Assembly: GCA_009885105.1 (NCBI GenBank)
Contig: VFLI01000010.1
Span: 36,549-100,548 of the forward strand
DNA: 64,000 nucleotides
Reading direction: 5' to 3'
DNA from: Spirochaetia bacterium
Lineage (GTDB): Bacteria > Spirochaetota > Leptospiria > Leptospirales > Leptonemataceae
Shown here: positions 25,470-34,153 of the stretch, in pieces
Layout of the letters: each line of letters starts with the position of its first letter
Position numbering within the stretch: position 1 is the stretch's first letter
The notes under the pieces: model-generated
The model's database searches: none
What the model saw: the letters and a program-made list of their open reading frames with translations, nothing else
What the model was told of the DNA's origin: nothing
Position numbers and translations under genes: made by a program

Positions 25470-25722
25470 TTTACTTGACGACCTGCAGGCGGCTGTCGAC
25501 TGCCATGCCTTCGGAAATTAATACCCTGCCCCTCCTCCGGTCAAGTAAAATGGGGCAAACAGCATTCAAATCGGGTAAACGGATATCACAACACCAGGCA
25601 CATCATCTCAATCAATATTGTCCGATGCGGCGGCAAAATTTCCAGCCATTTTTTGAGCTGCAGTATCAATGCACCGGCATTTTGCCGCGCTTTTCACGCT
25701 GTTCACCCCTCAAGGTTTGACT

Positions 25723-26430
25723 GTGAAAAAAATATGCCGTAAAGTTCCCCATATGATACGAAATTCAATTTTTACTCTCCTGGTTTTGACGGCCAATGCC
25801 TGTCTTCTGCCGGCGCCTGAATATTCAAAAACGCCGGCAGCGTCTTCTCGTCCTGTTCTATTAGTATCGGACAATCCAGCGCTTTTAGATTTCTTCTGCC
25901 GTGAGATGGCTGATCATACCGATATGGATATTCGCTGCGCAAAAAGAACCGGCGTTATTTGCGCAGGCACAGTCTGCCGCGGTCCATTCTTCCACATACT
26001 CAAAATTGAAGCCCTCATAACGCGCTCATCCGGCGATATGCAGCGAAACATACTCTATTCTCTGGCCTCATTTGGAACGCTGGCGCTGGTCACAAAAAAC
26101 CGGCATTTAGCCATTCGGTTCGACTTATCGCAGGAGAATACCGCGATCGCCCGCTTCGCTCTTCATACGGATGCAAGAACAGGCTACTACGCATTGCTGC
26201 CTTTCTGGGCCGGCTTGATTGGCACGGCGGTCGGAACATCTGTATACCAGTCTGATACTGATATCCAGGAATCGTGCGACAAAGAAATCTCAGAGAATAC
26301 AGGAGCCCGCGGCAGGTTCAGCGAACTCAGCGGTCCCGGATGCAGCGCATTGAGAATTCTGCTGGCCGATGGATTTTCGCATATACGGGAGGAATTCTAC
26401 AGAAATCTGGCGGAGCATACAGCTAACTAA
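25723..26430 (+). CDS. Putative lipoprotein with two membrane-like segments
   Basis: About 235 residues. I choose GTG at 25723 because CAAGG lies about 8 bases upstream and because it gives a basic KKICRK leader before the hydrophobic stretch; ATG at 25753 is the alternative. A hydrophobic run (IFTLLVLTANACLLPAP) ends in a possible lipobox ANAC. The mature part has several Cys (CREM, CAKR, CAGTVC) and two hydrophobic segments near ILYSLASFGTLALV and YYALLPFWAGLIGTAVG. I do not recognise a family. It lies 18 bases ahead of the next envelope gene, so the two are probably co-transcribed. Confidence 0.6.
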   Translation: MKKICRKVPHMIRNSIFTLLVLTANACLLPAPEYSKTPAASSRPVLLVSDNPALLDFFCREMADHTDMDIRCAKRTGVICAGTVCRGPFFHILKIEALITRSSGDMQRNILYSLASFGTLALVTKNRHLAIRFDLSQENTAIARFALHTDARTGYYALLPFWAGLIGTAVGTSVYQSDTDIQESCDKEISENTGARGRFSELSGPGCSALRILLADGFSHIREEFYRNLAEHTAN

Positions 26431-26448
26431 AACAGCAGGAAAATCATT

Positions 26449-27063
26449 ATGAACAAATCAAAAATTTTATTTTCAATCATTTTTCTTTTTTATTCCAGCA
26501 GCACACTGTCCCCGGCAGAAAAAGAAGCGCCCCGGCTGGTTCTATATTCCGGAAAATATACGGCGACCGGATTTCTCTCCATTCTGCTGGACAGACAGAC
26601 TGATTATAAAGAATCTTATATTTCTGTCGGTGCGCTGAACCTTCCTCTTGACGGCAGACTGGGATCGCTGCATTTTGAAACAGAAGGTCAGATCGCCGCC
26701 CATTCGGGACTGATGCGCCATATGGAATTCAATGGACTGATGATCGCCCGCCTGCCGGATATTTTTCATTTGCCGGTCAGCCTGGCTCTCGGCGAAGGTC
26801 TTTCTTACGCAACGCAGAAGCCGGAACTTGAAATGGAATGGGATAAAATCATCGGATTGAAACTGAAACAGGACACAAATCCGCTTTTGAATTATTTAAT
26901 GGTAGAGATCGACGCGTCTCTTCCTTCTTTCTTTTCCCTGCCCTCAGAGTTCAATCCACGTGTGTTTATGCGCATCCATCATCGCTCCGGTGTTTTTGGC
27001 ACATACTGTCCGCCCACATGCGGCTCCAACTTTATTGCTTATGGAATAAAGATTTCACTGTAG
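26449..27063 (+). CDS. Putative small outer-membrane barrel protein
   Basis: A 204-residue exported protein with signal MNKSKILFSIIFLFYSSSTLS and a good AGGA ribosome site. The mature part alternates hydrophobic strands with short turns and ends in GSNFIAYGIKISL, a typical barrel-closing strand. The block FMRIHHRSGVFG, with paired His and Ser, recalls lipid-A deacylase-like (PagL) or related small barrels, but I cannot show the catalytic arrangement. The first Cys pair (TYCPPTCGS) is unusual. It is the second gene of a likely two-gene unit. Confidence 0.55.
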   Translation: MNKSKILFSIIFLFYSSSTLSPAEKEAPRLVLYSGKYTATGFLSILLDRQTDYKESYISVGALNLPLDGRLGSLHFETEGQIAAHSGLMRHMEFNGLMIARLPDIFHLPVSLALGEGLSYATQKPELEMEWDKIIGLKLKQDTNPLLNYLMVEIDASLPSFFSLPSEFNPRVFMRIHHRSGVFGTYCPPTCGSNFIAYGIKISL

Positions 27064-27174
27064 ACGGCAGAAGTTGAATTTTCCCTGATTCGCCCCGAAT
27101 CCTGGCTGTTTACCCCGGAAATGTTGCAGATTAAAATTTATCAGCTAAGATCCATGCATTGGGGGATTATTTTT

Positions 27175-28029
27175 ATGAATATTTTTAGACAACATTTTAA
27201 AGTATATTTTGTGATGACATTTTTGTTCTGTTCGGTCACATCCGCGATCTGGGCGCAGGCGGCTGCACAGCCCCAGAGCGCGGCGGGGAACAGTGGACTC
27301 GAGAGACGCCGGCGCGGCTTTTACGACGGCATTCTTTTGATAAGTATGATGAAAGGAGTCACCATGGCCACATCGGGAAGTTACATTGATCATGAAAAAC
27401 TCTACGACGAGCAGCTGAAGGACCGCATTCGATCGGGGGCCGTACAGCAGCAGTGGCTTCCTGGATTCGATCAGGTCTACTTCGATGCTCAGTACATTCC
27501 GCGCGATACAAGCCAGCTGGATATGGAATTTGGAATCACGAACCGTCTGGGAGTCGGTTTCACGGCCATGCAGTTTGGCATCGACGTGCTGCGTCAGGAA
27601 ACTATTCCGGGAATTTCGTATAGAAAAGAAGTGGTCGATCCTCTTCCCGTCCAGAGAAGTCTATTCCGGGGCAGCCTGTTGATGGGACTGCTGGCCTTTC
27701 ATCCGATGCCGGAAAGAATTCTTGATCCTTACGTCGGCGTACGTGCAGGTTTTCTGGGCTTTGTCGGGGAAGCGCATGCCGGGATTTATGCCGATCCTTT
27801 CAAACAGACCAATGAAGTGCGAAACGGTATCGGCACTGCGGCCGGCGCGGCCATCGGTCTGAATATTCATTTTTCATCGTATGCGGGTTTGAAAATTGAA
27901 AGCGCTTATTTCAGGGAGTTCTTAAAATCGGACCTGTTCTCACAGCGGACGATGAACACCTATCATGTCCAGGCGGGATTTGTATTCAGTTACAACTCGA
28001 TTTCCGACTCTGTTCAGCAGAGATTCTGA
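27175..28029 (+). CDS. Putative outer-membrane beta-barrel protein
   Basis: About 284 residues starting at ATG 27175, which has a GGGGGA ribosome site 8 bases upstream; a start at 27121 would add a non-signal leader. A signal peptide (YFVMTFLFCSVTSAIWAQA) is followed by a short linker and amphipathic strands (LDMEFGITNRLGVGFTAMQFGI, DPYVGVRAGFLGFVGEAHAG region, YHVQAGFVFSYN). No catalytic motif is seen. Comparable proteins are common in leptospiral outer membranes and remain uncharacterised. It ends convergently with smc. Confidence 0.6.
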   Translation: MNIFRQHFKVYFVMTFLFCSVTSAIWAQAAAQPQSAAGNSGLERRRRGFYDGILLISMMKGVTMATSGSYIDHEKLYDEQLKDRIRSGAVQQQWLPGFDQVYFDAQYIPRDTSQLDMEFGITNRLGVGFTAMQFGIDVLRQETIPGISYRKEVVDPLPVQRSLFRGSLLMGLLAFHPMPERILDPYVGVRAGFLGFVGEAHAGIYADPFKQTNEVRNGIGTAAGAAIGLNIHFSSYAGLKIESAYFREFLKSDLFSQRTMNTYHVQAGFVFSYNSISDSVQQRF

Positions 28030-28053
28030 AATGAGTATTTCTTTCTCGCGAGC

Positions 28054-30807
28054 CTATACCGCCGCCACCGGGCCTTCTTTCAGACGCACCGACACCATCT
28101 TGCTGATGCCCGGCTCTTCCTGCGTGACGCCGAAAATCCCGGATGCGCGCGACATCGTCAGTTTGTTGTGAGTGATGACCAGAAACTGAGACCGCGTGGC
28201 GAAACCAGCAAGCATGCGAAGGAACCGCACCACATTGTTGTCGTCGAGGGGAGCGTCGATTTCGTCCAGGAAACAGAAAGGCGAAGGACGCACCAGATAC
28301 GTGGCGAACATCAGCGCGATCGCTGTGAGATTCTGCTCTCCGCCGGAAAGCAGTGTGATCGATGTGTTTTTCTTGCCGGCGGGCTGCACCATGATGTCGA
28401 TGCCGCTGTTGAGCGGATCCGTCTCTTCTGTCAGACTGAGGGTCGCTTTGCCGCCGCCGAAAAGTGTCTGAAATATTTCCGAGAAATTCACCTGGATTCT
28501 CTCAAATGTGTCCACGAACATTGCCTGTGATTTCTCATCAATTTCATTAATTATTTTTAGTATATTTTTCTTAGCATTATCAATGTCTTTCTGCTGCTTG
28601 ATCAGCTGCTCGTACGCTTCCTCGCTTCTTTCCAGCTCCTCTATGGCCAGCGCGTTGAACTGTCCCAGCGAAGCAATTTCACCCTTAATGCGTCTGAATT
28701 CCGATTCCTCGGATGAGCGGTCCAGCCTCCTGCCCTCTCCGAACTCCAGAAGCTCCGACCGGCTGCACTGAAAATCGCTGTAGAGTTCCTCCTCCAGCGT
28801 GCTGACGGCGACGGAAATATTCTCCGCCGATCTTTCCTCTCCGCTGATTTCCGGAAGCAGTTTTTCCACAGCCTCACGGTCTTTGCGGGCCCTTTCCCGG
28901 AGTTTGTTGATTTCACTGCGGGCCTGTTCGATCTTCTTTTTGATCGAATCGATGCTGCCGGTCTGCGCGGCTGTTCGTTTCTGTATCTGAGATTTTTCTT
29001 CTCGAAATCCGTTCTCTTCCGACACCAGTTTCTCATGATTCAGCCGGATCGATTTGATTTCATCATCAAAATATTTCAGACGACCTTCGCTTTCCTTCTG
29101 CTGGTCGTTGATGCTCGCGCGCGCCTCCGCGGAGGATTCTTTTCTCACCTGAAAATCCCGGATCTGCAGGTCTGTCTCCACTTTGCGGTTTTTTTCTCTT
29201 TCCAGAGACGCCGCATCCAGTTTCCTTTTCTCAAGAAGATGCGCGTTGTCCTTCTGCAGAAACTCTTTTCGCATGGAAAGGGCGCCCATTTTTTCGTCCA
29301 GATCCTCCTTGCGCGAAAGAAGACCTTTTTTCCCGAACAGCAGCGAGCGAAATTCGTCCTCGATTGCCGCATATTGATTGAAGCTGTCGCTGACGGTTTT
29401 GATGTCGATTGTCCGGATCGCCTGCACGGCCTCTTCTGTATTTTTATCGTTCAGTCCCGCCAGCGTCTTTGCCACAGCGTCCTGCGCCTGCGAAAGACCC
29501 GAGAGAATCGTGGTTTTCAGCTGGGTGCGCAGCCCTTCCTTATCCTGGAGCGCGCGTTTCTGCGCTTCAAGTTCCAGAATAAGGTCATGCGCCACGCTCT
29601 TGAGCTCCTCAAGAAGGGACGCCTGAGATTTTTCAATCTCTTTGATTTCTTCATTGTTGGCGTCTTCTTTTTCTGCAGATTGGCTGAGACTCTGCTGGAG
29701 AAGCGCGATGGATTCCGCCAGTTTTTCGCTGGAGTATTTCAGCATTTTTATTTCTGCGTCCAGGTCCAGCTCCAGCTGCATCGATGCCTGGATTTTTGAC
29801 TGGATATCGGTGCGGATTTTTTCTTCTTCTTTCTTGCGGATATCCAGAGAGCGGATTTTCGCGAGCCGGTCTTCTTTTTCCTCTTTCAGGCGGTCGATGT
29901 TGCGGTCGATTGATTCAATCAGAGAAACAGCCTGATGGTATTCACGGTCCAGGCGGTGCATCTGCTCGATCTGTTCCTGATTTTTATTTTCGAGTTCTTC
30001 CACCTTCGTTTCATTTTCAGCGGTTCGGGCGAAGATTTCATCCTTTCTACGAAGAAGTTCGGCGAGTTTTGTTTCCACGCGTTTTTTTCTGCCGTCCAGT
30101 TCCACGAGTTGAAGATACCGAAGATTCTTATCGTGGGAATCCAGCCGCTCTTTCAGTTTCAGATACTGACGCGTTTTTCTCGCCTGACGCTCCAGATTTT
30201 CCATTTCCTCCCGCTTCCCTTTGAGAATATCCCCCAGGCGCAGAAGATTCTGTTCCGTGTCGGACAGACGAACCAGCGTTTCCGCCTTTTCAGCCTTGAA
30301 TCGGGACACTCCGGCAGCCTCATCAAAGAGAGATCGGCGGTCATCCGGCGACGCCTTGAGAATTTCCGACATCCGCCCCTGCTCCATAATAGAGTAGGCG
30401 GCCTTGCCGATGCCTGTATTCATGAATATCTGTTCTATTTCTTTACGAGTCGTTCGTTTGCTGTTCAGCAGATATTCGCTGGCGGAATTGATATAAATGC
30501 GCCGGCCCACGAGAACTTCATCCTGATCGAGAGGAAGAGAACGGTCGCGGTTGTCAAAATAAAGCTCCACTTCCGCCATGCCGGCCGGTTTTCTGTTTTC
30601 CGAGCCCATGAAAATGACGTCTTCCATGCTCTTTCCGCGCAGGCCCCGGGCCGATTTTTCCCCCAGAACCCAGCGCACCGCATCCAGAATATTGGATTTT
30701 CCGCAGCCGTTCGGGCCGACAATGGCAGTGATACCGGCGCCGGTTTCAATAATAGTTTCATCTGCAAAGGATTTAAATCCAAGGATTCGGATTCTGCTTA
30801 AATTCAT
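28054..30807 (-). CDS. smc: SMC chromosome-segregation ATPase, short form
   Basis: About 917 residues; ATG at 30807 is preferred over TTG 30813. The N-terminal head has GPNGCGKSNILDAVRWVLGEK (Walker A), the C-terminal head LLSGGEQNLTAIALMFA (signature) and PFCFLDEIDAPLDD (Walker B), so the ATPase site is complete. Between them run about 600 residues of charged coiled coil. Typical bacterial SMC is about 1180 residues with a globular hinge; here the middle (about residues 430-490; LSGLSQAQDAVAKTLAGL, FNQYAAIEDEFRSLL) shows no hinge-like glycine-rich fold and no zinc hook. Some spirochaete SMCs are also short. It should compact and separate the chromosome with ScpA/B, which are not in this window. 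It is monocistronic and divergent from the DUF115 gene. Confidence 0.9.
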   Translation of the reverse strand: MNLSRIRILGFKSFADETIIETGAGITAIVGPNGCGKSNILDAVRWVLGEKSARGLRGKSMEDVIFMGSENRKPAGMAEVELYFDNRDRSLPLDQDEVLVGRRIYINSASEYLLNSKRTTRKEIEQIFMNTGIGKAAYSIMEQGRMSEILKASPDDRRSLFDEAAGVSRFKAEKAETLVRLSDTEQNLLRLGDILKGKREEMENLERQARKTRQYLKLKERLDSHDKNLRYLQLVELDGRKKRVETKLAELLRRKDEIFARTAENETKVEELENKNQEQIEQMHRLDREYHQAVSLIESIDRNIDRLKEEKEDRLAKIRSLDIRKKEEEKIRTDIQSKIQASMQLELDLDAEIKMLKYSSEKLAESIALLQQSLSQSAEKEDANNEEIKEIEKSQASLLEELKSVAHDLILELEAQKRALQDKEGLRTQLKTTILSGLSQAQDAVAKTLAGLNDKNTEEAVQAIRTIDIKTVSDSFNQYAAIEDEFRSLLFGKKGLLSRKEDLDEKMGALSMRKEFLQKDNAHLLEKRKLDAASLEREKNRKVETDLQIRDFQVRKESSAEARASINDQQKESEGRLKYFDDEIKSIRLNHEKLVSEENGFREEKSQIQKRTAAQTGSIDSIKKKIEQARSEINKLRERARKDREAVEKLLPEISGEERSAENISVAVSTLEEELYSDFQCSRSELLEFGEGRRLDRSSEESEFRRIKGEIASLGQFNALAIEELERSEEAYEQLIKQQKDIDNAKKNILKIINEIDEKSQAMFVDTFERIQVNFSEIFQTLFGGGKATLSLTEETDPLNSGIDIMVQPAGKKNTSITLLSGGEQNLTAIALMFATYLVRPSPFCFLDEIDAPLDDNNVVRFLRMLAGFATRSQFLVITHNKLTMSRASGIFGVTQEEPGISKMVSVRLKEGPVAAV

Positions 30808-30936
30808 ATTCAACCGCCAATATAGATTCGGTGAGGGTCCTGTACTGGCCCGTGCACATTATGTCGTATCCTTTCGGGTGTCATCCAGAAATTATTGCAG
30901 GCGCCGGCGGGTCAGCCTTTTTTTTATGGAAGAAAG

Positions 30937-32739
30937 ATGTCTGATTTAATAGGAAAAATACTGCAACGCAAACCGTATCTGCGTCTGTATTTCTCGACTG
31001 TGCCGGGTGAGCCGATTTTTTCTGTGTCCCGGGCAAAAAACGGAGCGGCAATTCTTTCCTGTGAAATGCCAAACAATCTCGGAAAGATGGAAACGAGGCA
31101 CCTGGCCTCCCGCTTCAATCCCACCGTGGAGGCCGAGCGCACTCTACCGGAAAGAAAATGGAAGGGCACGGAAATCGTGCTGATTCTGGGAGCGGGCAAT
31201 CCTCAGACACCGCTGCTCACTCTCGACCGGCTTTCTGAGAACCAGATCTGCATTCTGATCGACGCGCATTTTACGCCGGCTCATCTGCTCTGCAGTCAGG
31301 TGCCGGAATTTCTTTCTTTCCTGGAGCGGCCCGGCTGCCATCTTTTCTGCGGACCCTCTCTCATTGGCTCGCTCTGGACGTATCTGGAATCGATTCCGCC
31401 CGACCGTCTGGGCGGCATACGCGTTCTGCGTCACAATCCCAGCATTCATCTGGATCCGGAATTCTACTCGATGGTGGAACTCAAAATTAAAAACACGATC
31501 CGGTCCAAAATGTCGGACATGCTGACGCGTTTTGAATTCGAGAAAAAATGGATCGCCAACATCATTGTGAATACAGGCCGGCTGCCGGCGCGTGCGGAGA
31601 ACGATCCGGCATCGCCCGCGCTTTTTTCGCGCTGGCGCGGCGCCCTCTCCGGAGTTCCGGCCGTACTGGCCGCAGCCGGGCCTTCTCTCCGGTCAAGTCT
31701 TCCTCTGCTTCGCGAACTGCAGAATCGATGCTTCATTCTCGCCTGCGATACCGCTTATAAAGCTCTGTTGAAGGGCGGAGTCATGCCGCATGCCGTTATC
31801 ATGCTCGACGCTCAGAAACACACTCTGCTCCATTTTCTCGGCGAGTCACGCCTGAAATCCTGCCTGCTCTTCGCGGATATTGTTTCAAATCCGGCGATTC
31901 TACGTCGTCTTGAATCGCGCGGAATAATTTTCTCCACCACGGCGAAAATCACACAGATGCCCGACGGCTCCGTGGAACGTGAGGCCACGCCCGGCAGTGT
32001 TTATGCGGAGGCTCTCGCCGGTCCGATCGGCGATGTGCAGTCCGGCGGGTCCGTGGCGACTTCCGGATTTGATTTGCTGCGAAATCTGGGAGTATCCAGG
32101 CTTTTTTTGATCGGTCAGGATCTGGCCTACACGGGCCGTGAAATCCATTCGACGGGCACGCACCACAATGAACGCTGGCTCTGTTCGATTTCGCGCACAA
32201 AAAGCCTTGAACTGATAAACGAGGCTGTTGTCCGGAAAAGAGAAACTTTTTTTGTTCCGGCACTTTCCGGCGGCGAAGTCTTAACCGATTATGTGCTGGA
32301 CCTTTACAGGCACTGGTTTGAAGATTCCATCAATCGTTCCGATATTACCGTAGTGAATCTGTCCAATGCTGGCGCCAATATTCACGGATGCGCCGAGAGG
32401 CCTTCCGAGAGGGAGCTTCTGAATTCCCTGCCTGTGCGCGATGATATCGCAAATATTTTTGCAGAGGCTTCATCACCCGAATACCGTGAGCACGAGGTGA
32501 CGCGCAATCTCAGGAATGATCTTCAGCGGCTGATAAAAGACAGCGCTGGGATCGGTGAAATTGAGCAGTTTTTCGAAAAGTATGAGTTCCTCAGATCGCT
32601 CCGGCGGCAGACGGAAATATACATCAAGCGCAACCGCACAAAAATCACAGAGGAAAAGGCCAGGGAATTGCTGGGCAGAAATACATTAAAATCTTTACGA
32701 TTTATTGAAAGGAGTCTGAGAGCGAATGCCATCTCTTGA
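30937..32739 (+). CDS. DUF115 motility-associated factor (Maf-like)
   Basis: About 600 residues starting at ATG 30937 (GGAAGAAAG just upstream). The central DUF115 domain (about 220-420) shows VLAAAGPSLRSSL, FILACDTAYKALLKGGVMPH, VIMLDAQKHTLLHF and LFLIGQDLAYTGREIHSTGT, the usual nucleotide-sugar-transferase-like pattern of the Maf family linked to flagellin glycosylation. N-terminal residues 1-210 are a separate uncharacterised domain and the C-terminus is helical. The next gene, a histidine kinase, overlaps its end by 14 bases, so it may be regulated together. A flagellar link is known for the family and inferred here; no flagellar genes are visible nearby. Confidence 0.8.
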   Translation: MSDLIGKILQRKPYLRLYFSTVPGEPIFSVSRAKNGAAILSCEMPNNLGKMETRHLASRFNPTVEAERTLPERKWKGTEIVLILGAGNPQTPLLTLDRLSENQICILIDAHFTPAHLLCSQVPEFLSFLERPGCHLFCGPSLIGSLWTYLESIPPDRLGGIRVLRHNPSIHLDPEFYSMVELKIKNTIRSKMSDMLTRFEFEKKWIANIIVNTGRLPARAENDPASPALFSRWRGALSGVPAVLAAAGPSLRSSLPLLRELQNRCFILACDTAYKALLKGGVMPHAVIMLDAQKHTLLHFLGESRLKSCLLFADIVSNPAILRRLESRGIIFSTTAKITQMPDGSVEREATPGSVYAEALAGPIGDVQSGGSVATSGFDLLRNLGVSRLFLIGQDLAYTGREIHSTGTHHNERWLCSISRTKSLELINEAVVRKRETFFVPALSGGEVLTDYVLDLYRHWFEDSINRSDITVVNLSNAGANIHGCAERPSERELLNSLPVRDDIANIFAEASSPEYREHEVTRNLRNDLQRLIKDSAGIGEIEQFFEKYEFLRSLRRQTEIYIKRNRTKITEEKARELLGRNTLKSLRFIERSLRANAIS

Positions 32740-34108
32740 TTACAGAACAGTCAGCTTCATGCCGGCAGCGCTTGCGCTTCTCTACCTTCCACTGCTCTGG
32801 ATTTTGCACACGATCGCTCGCAAATCGATGAGAGGGACCGGTGATTGGCTGATCGGCATGACGATGCTCCTGCCGGGTCTCTATCTGTTCACCATGCAGG
32901 GAAAACTGGATGCCTGGCTTTCGGTAGATCTTGAAAACTTCCTGCTGTTTTCCGGTCAGATACTTGTTTGCCGCGGTTATTATCTTTTCTCTGAAAAAAG
33001 ATTCCCGTTTCGAGTTTATACGCCGCTGATCATTTTCAGCATGTGCGTCACCATGTTCTTTCAGCACGTTATAAAGAATGACGCAGTGCGGATTTTTACG
33101 GCAACGTCAGTGTCCCTGATCACGCTGCTGGATATCTGCCGGTTGATTATTTACAATCCGTTTTTAAAAAATAAAATGGTCGTTGTCTTTGCTTCGCTCT
33201 GCTATGTTCTCCAATCTGTAAATTCAATAGGCCGGATTGTTTCCGTTATTCCGAAACTCGCGACGGGAGATGTGAACGAAAGTCTTTCCACATCCACCCT
33301 GTTTTACTGGATCATCACAAGCGCAGTTGTGACCTGGGCCGTGATCAACTTTGCCGTACTCATTTCGGAAAGACTGCAGGCAAGATTGTCAGAGAACGTT
33401 GATGAGTTGAACCAGATGATTCAAACCCGGGAGCGTTTTTACGGCATGCTCGCCCATGATATCAACGGACCGTTGAAGGCGATGGTGAATATTTTCGATG
33501 CGATCAAGGAACGCGGATATACATTTCCTGAAAATTCCGCGGGCGCCATGGCCATGATTCATAAATCTGCCAATAATATTTATGATCTTCTGCGCAATCT
33601 GCTGCTGTGGTCGCAGATACAGGGTTACGGCAGAAGATCGCTGCAGAAACAGCGCATACCGGTTCAGCAGGCGGTTGCAGGATGCCTGGAGCTGAACCAA
33701 TTTTTGATTTATGAGAAAAAGATACAATTGGAAATGAATCTGCCGCCGAATCAATACTTTGAATCCGATCCGAACATTGTGTCCTTTGTTCTTCGAAACC
33801 TGATTACAAATGCTGTGCGGTTTTCAACGGTGAAAGGAACCATAAACATTTCAGCTGTTATCGATTCCGGCCGCATTGTTTTTTCAGTCCACAACCAGGG
33901 CACGGCAATGAGCGCGGATGCGATTGATCGTCTCATGCAAGGTGAGAACATTCAGCCGACGGCCGATGATTCTGGAACACGCAGCACAGGGCTGGGAATT
34001 CGCATGTGCGTTGAACTGCTGCAGATGGCCGGCAGCTCCCTGAAAATTCAAAGCTCCCCTGATGAAGGCACCCTGGCAAGCTTCGCCCTGCCCGGGCTGC
34101 AGACATAG
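32726..34108 (+). CDS. 7TM sensor histidine kinase
   Basis: A 460-residue kinase. About seven spans fill residues 8-220 (LALLYLPLLWILHTIA and on), followed by a dimerisation helix with the phospho-His in MLAHDINGPLKAM, and an ATPase domain with N-box VLRNLITNAVRFS and G-box GTRSTGLGIRMC. All catalytic motifs are present. ATG 32726 follows GGAG and overlaps the upstream gene end. No adjacent response regulator exists; the nearest is the NarL-type gene at 37617, which is on the other strand and not clearly linked. Confidence 0.88.
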   Translation: MPSLDYRTVSFMPAALALLYLPLLWILHTIARKSMRGTGDWLIGMTMLLPGLYLFTMQGKLDAWLSVDLENFLLFSGQILVCRGYYLFSEKRFPFRVYTPLIIFSMCVTMFFQHVIKNDAVRIFTATSVSLITLLDICRLIIYNPFLKNKMVVVFASLCYVLQSVNSIGRIVSVIPKLATGDVNESLSTSTLFYWIITSAVVTWAVINFAVLISERLQARLSENVDELNQMIQTRERFYGMLAHDINGPLKAMVNIFDAIKERGYTFPENSAGAMAMIHKSANNIYDLLRNLLLWSQIQGYGRRSLQKQRIPVQQAVAGCLELNQFLIYEKKIQLEMNLPPNQYFESDPNIVSFVLRNLITNAVRFSTVKGTINISAVIDSGRIVFSVHNQGTAMSADAIDRLMQGENIQPTADDSGTRSTGLGIRMCVELLQMAGSSLKIQSSPDEGTLASFALPGLQT

Positions 34109-34153
34109 CGTCGAAAATCTCTGAGCTGCGCCTCTGAAAGATCGTTCCGCCGG

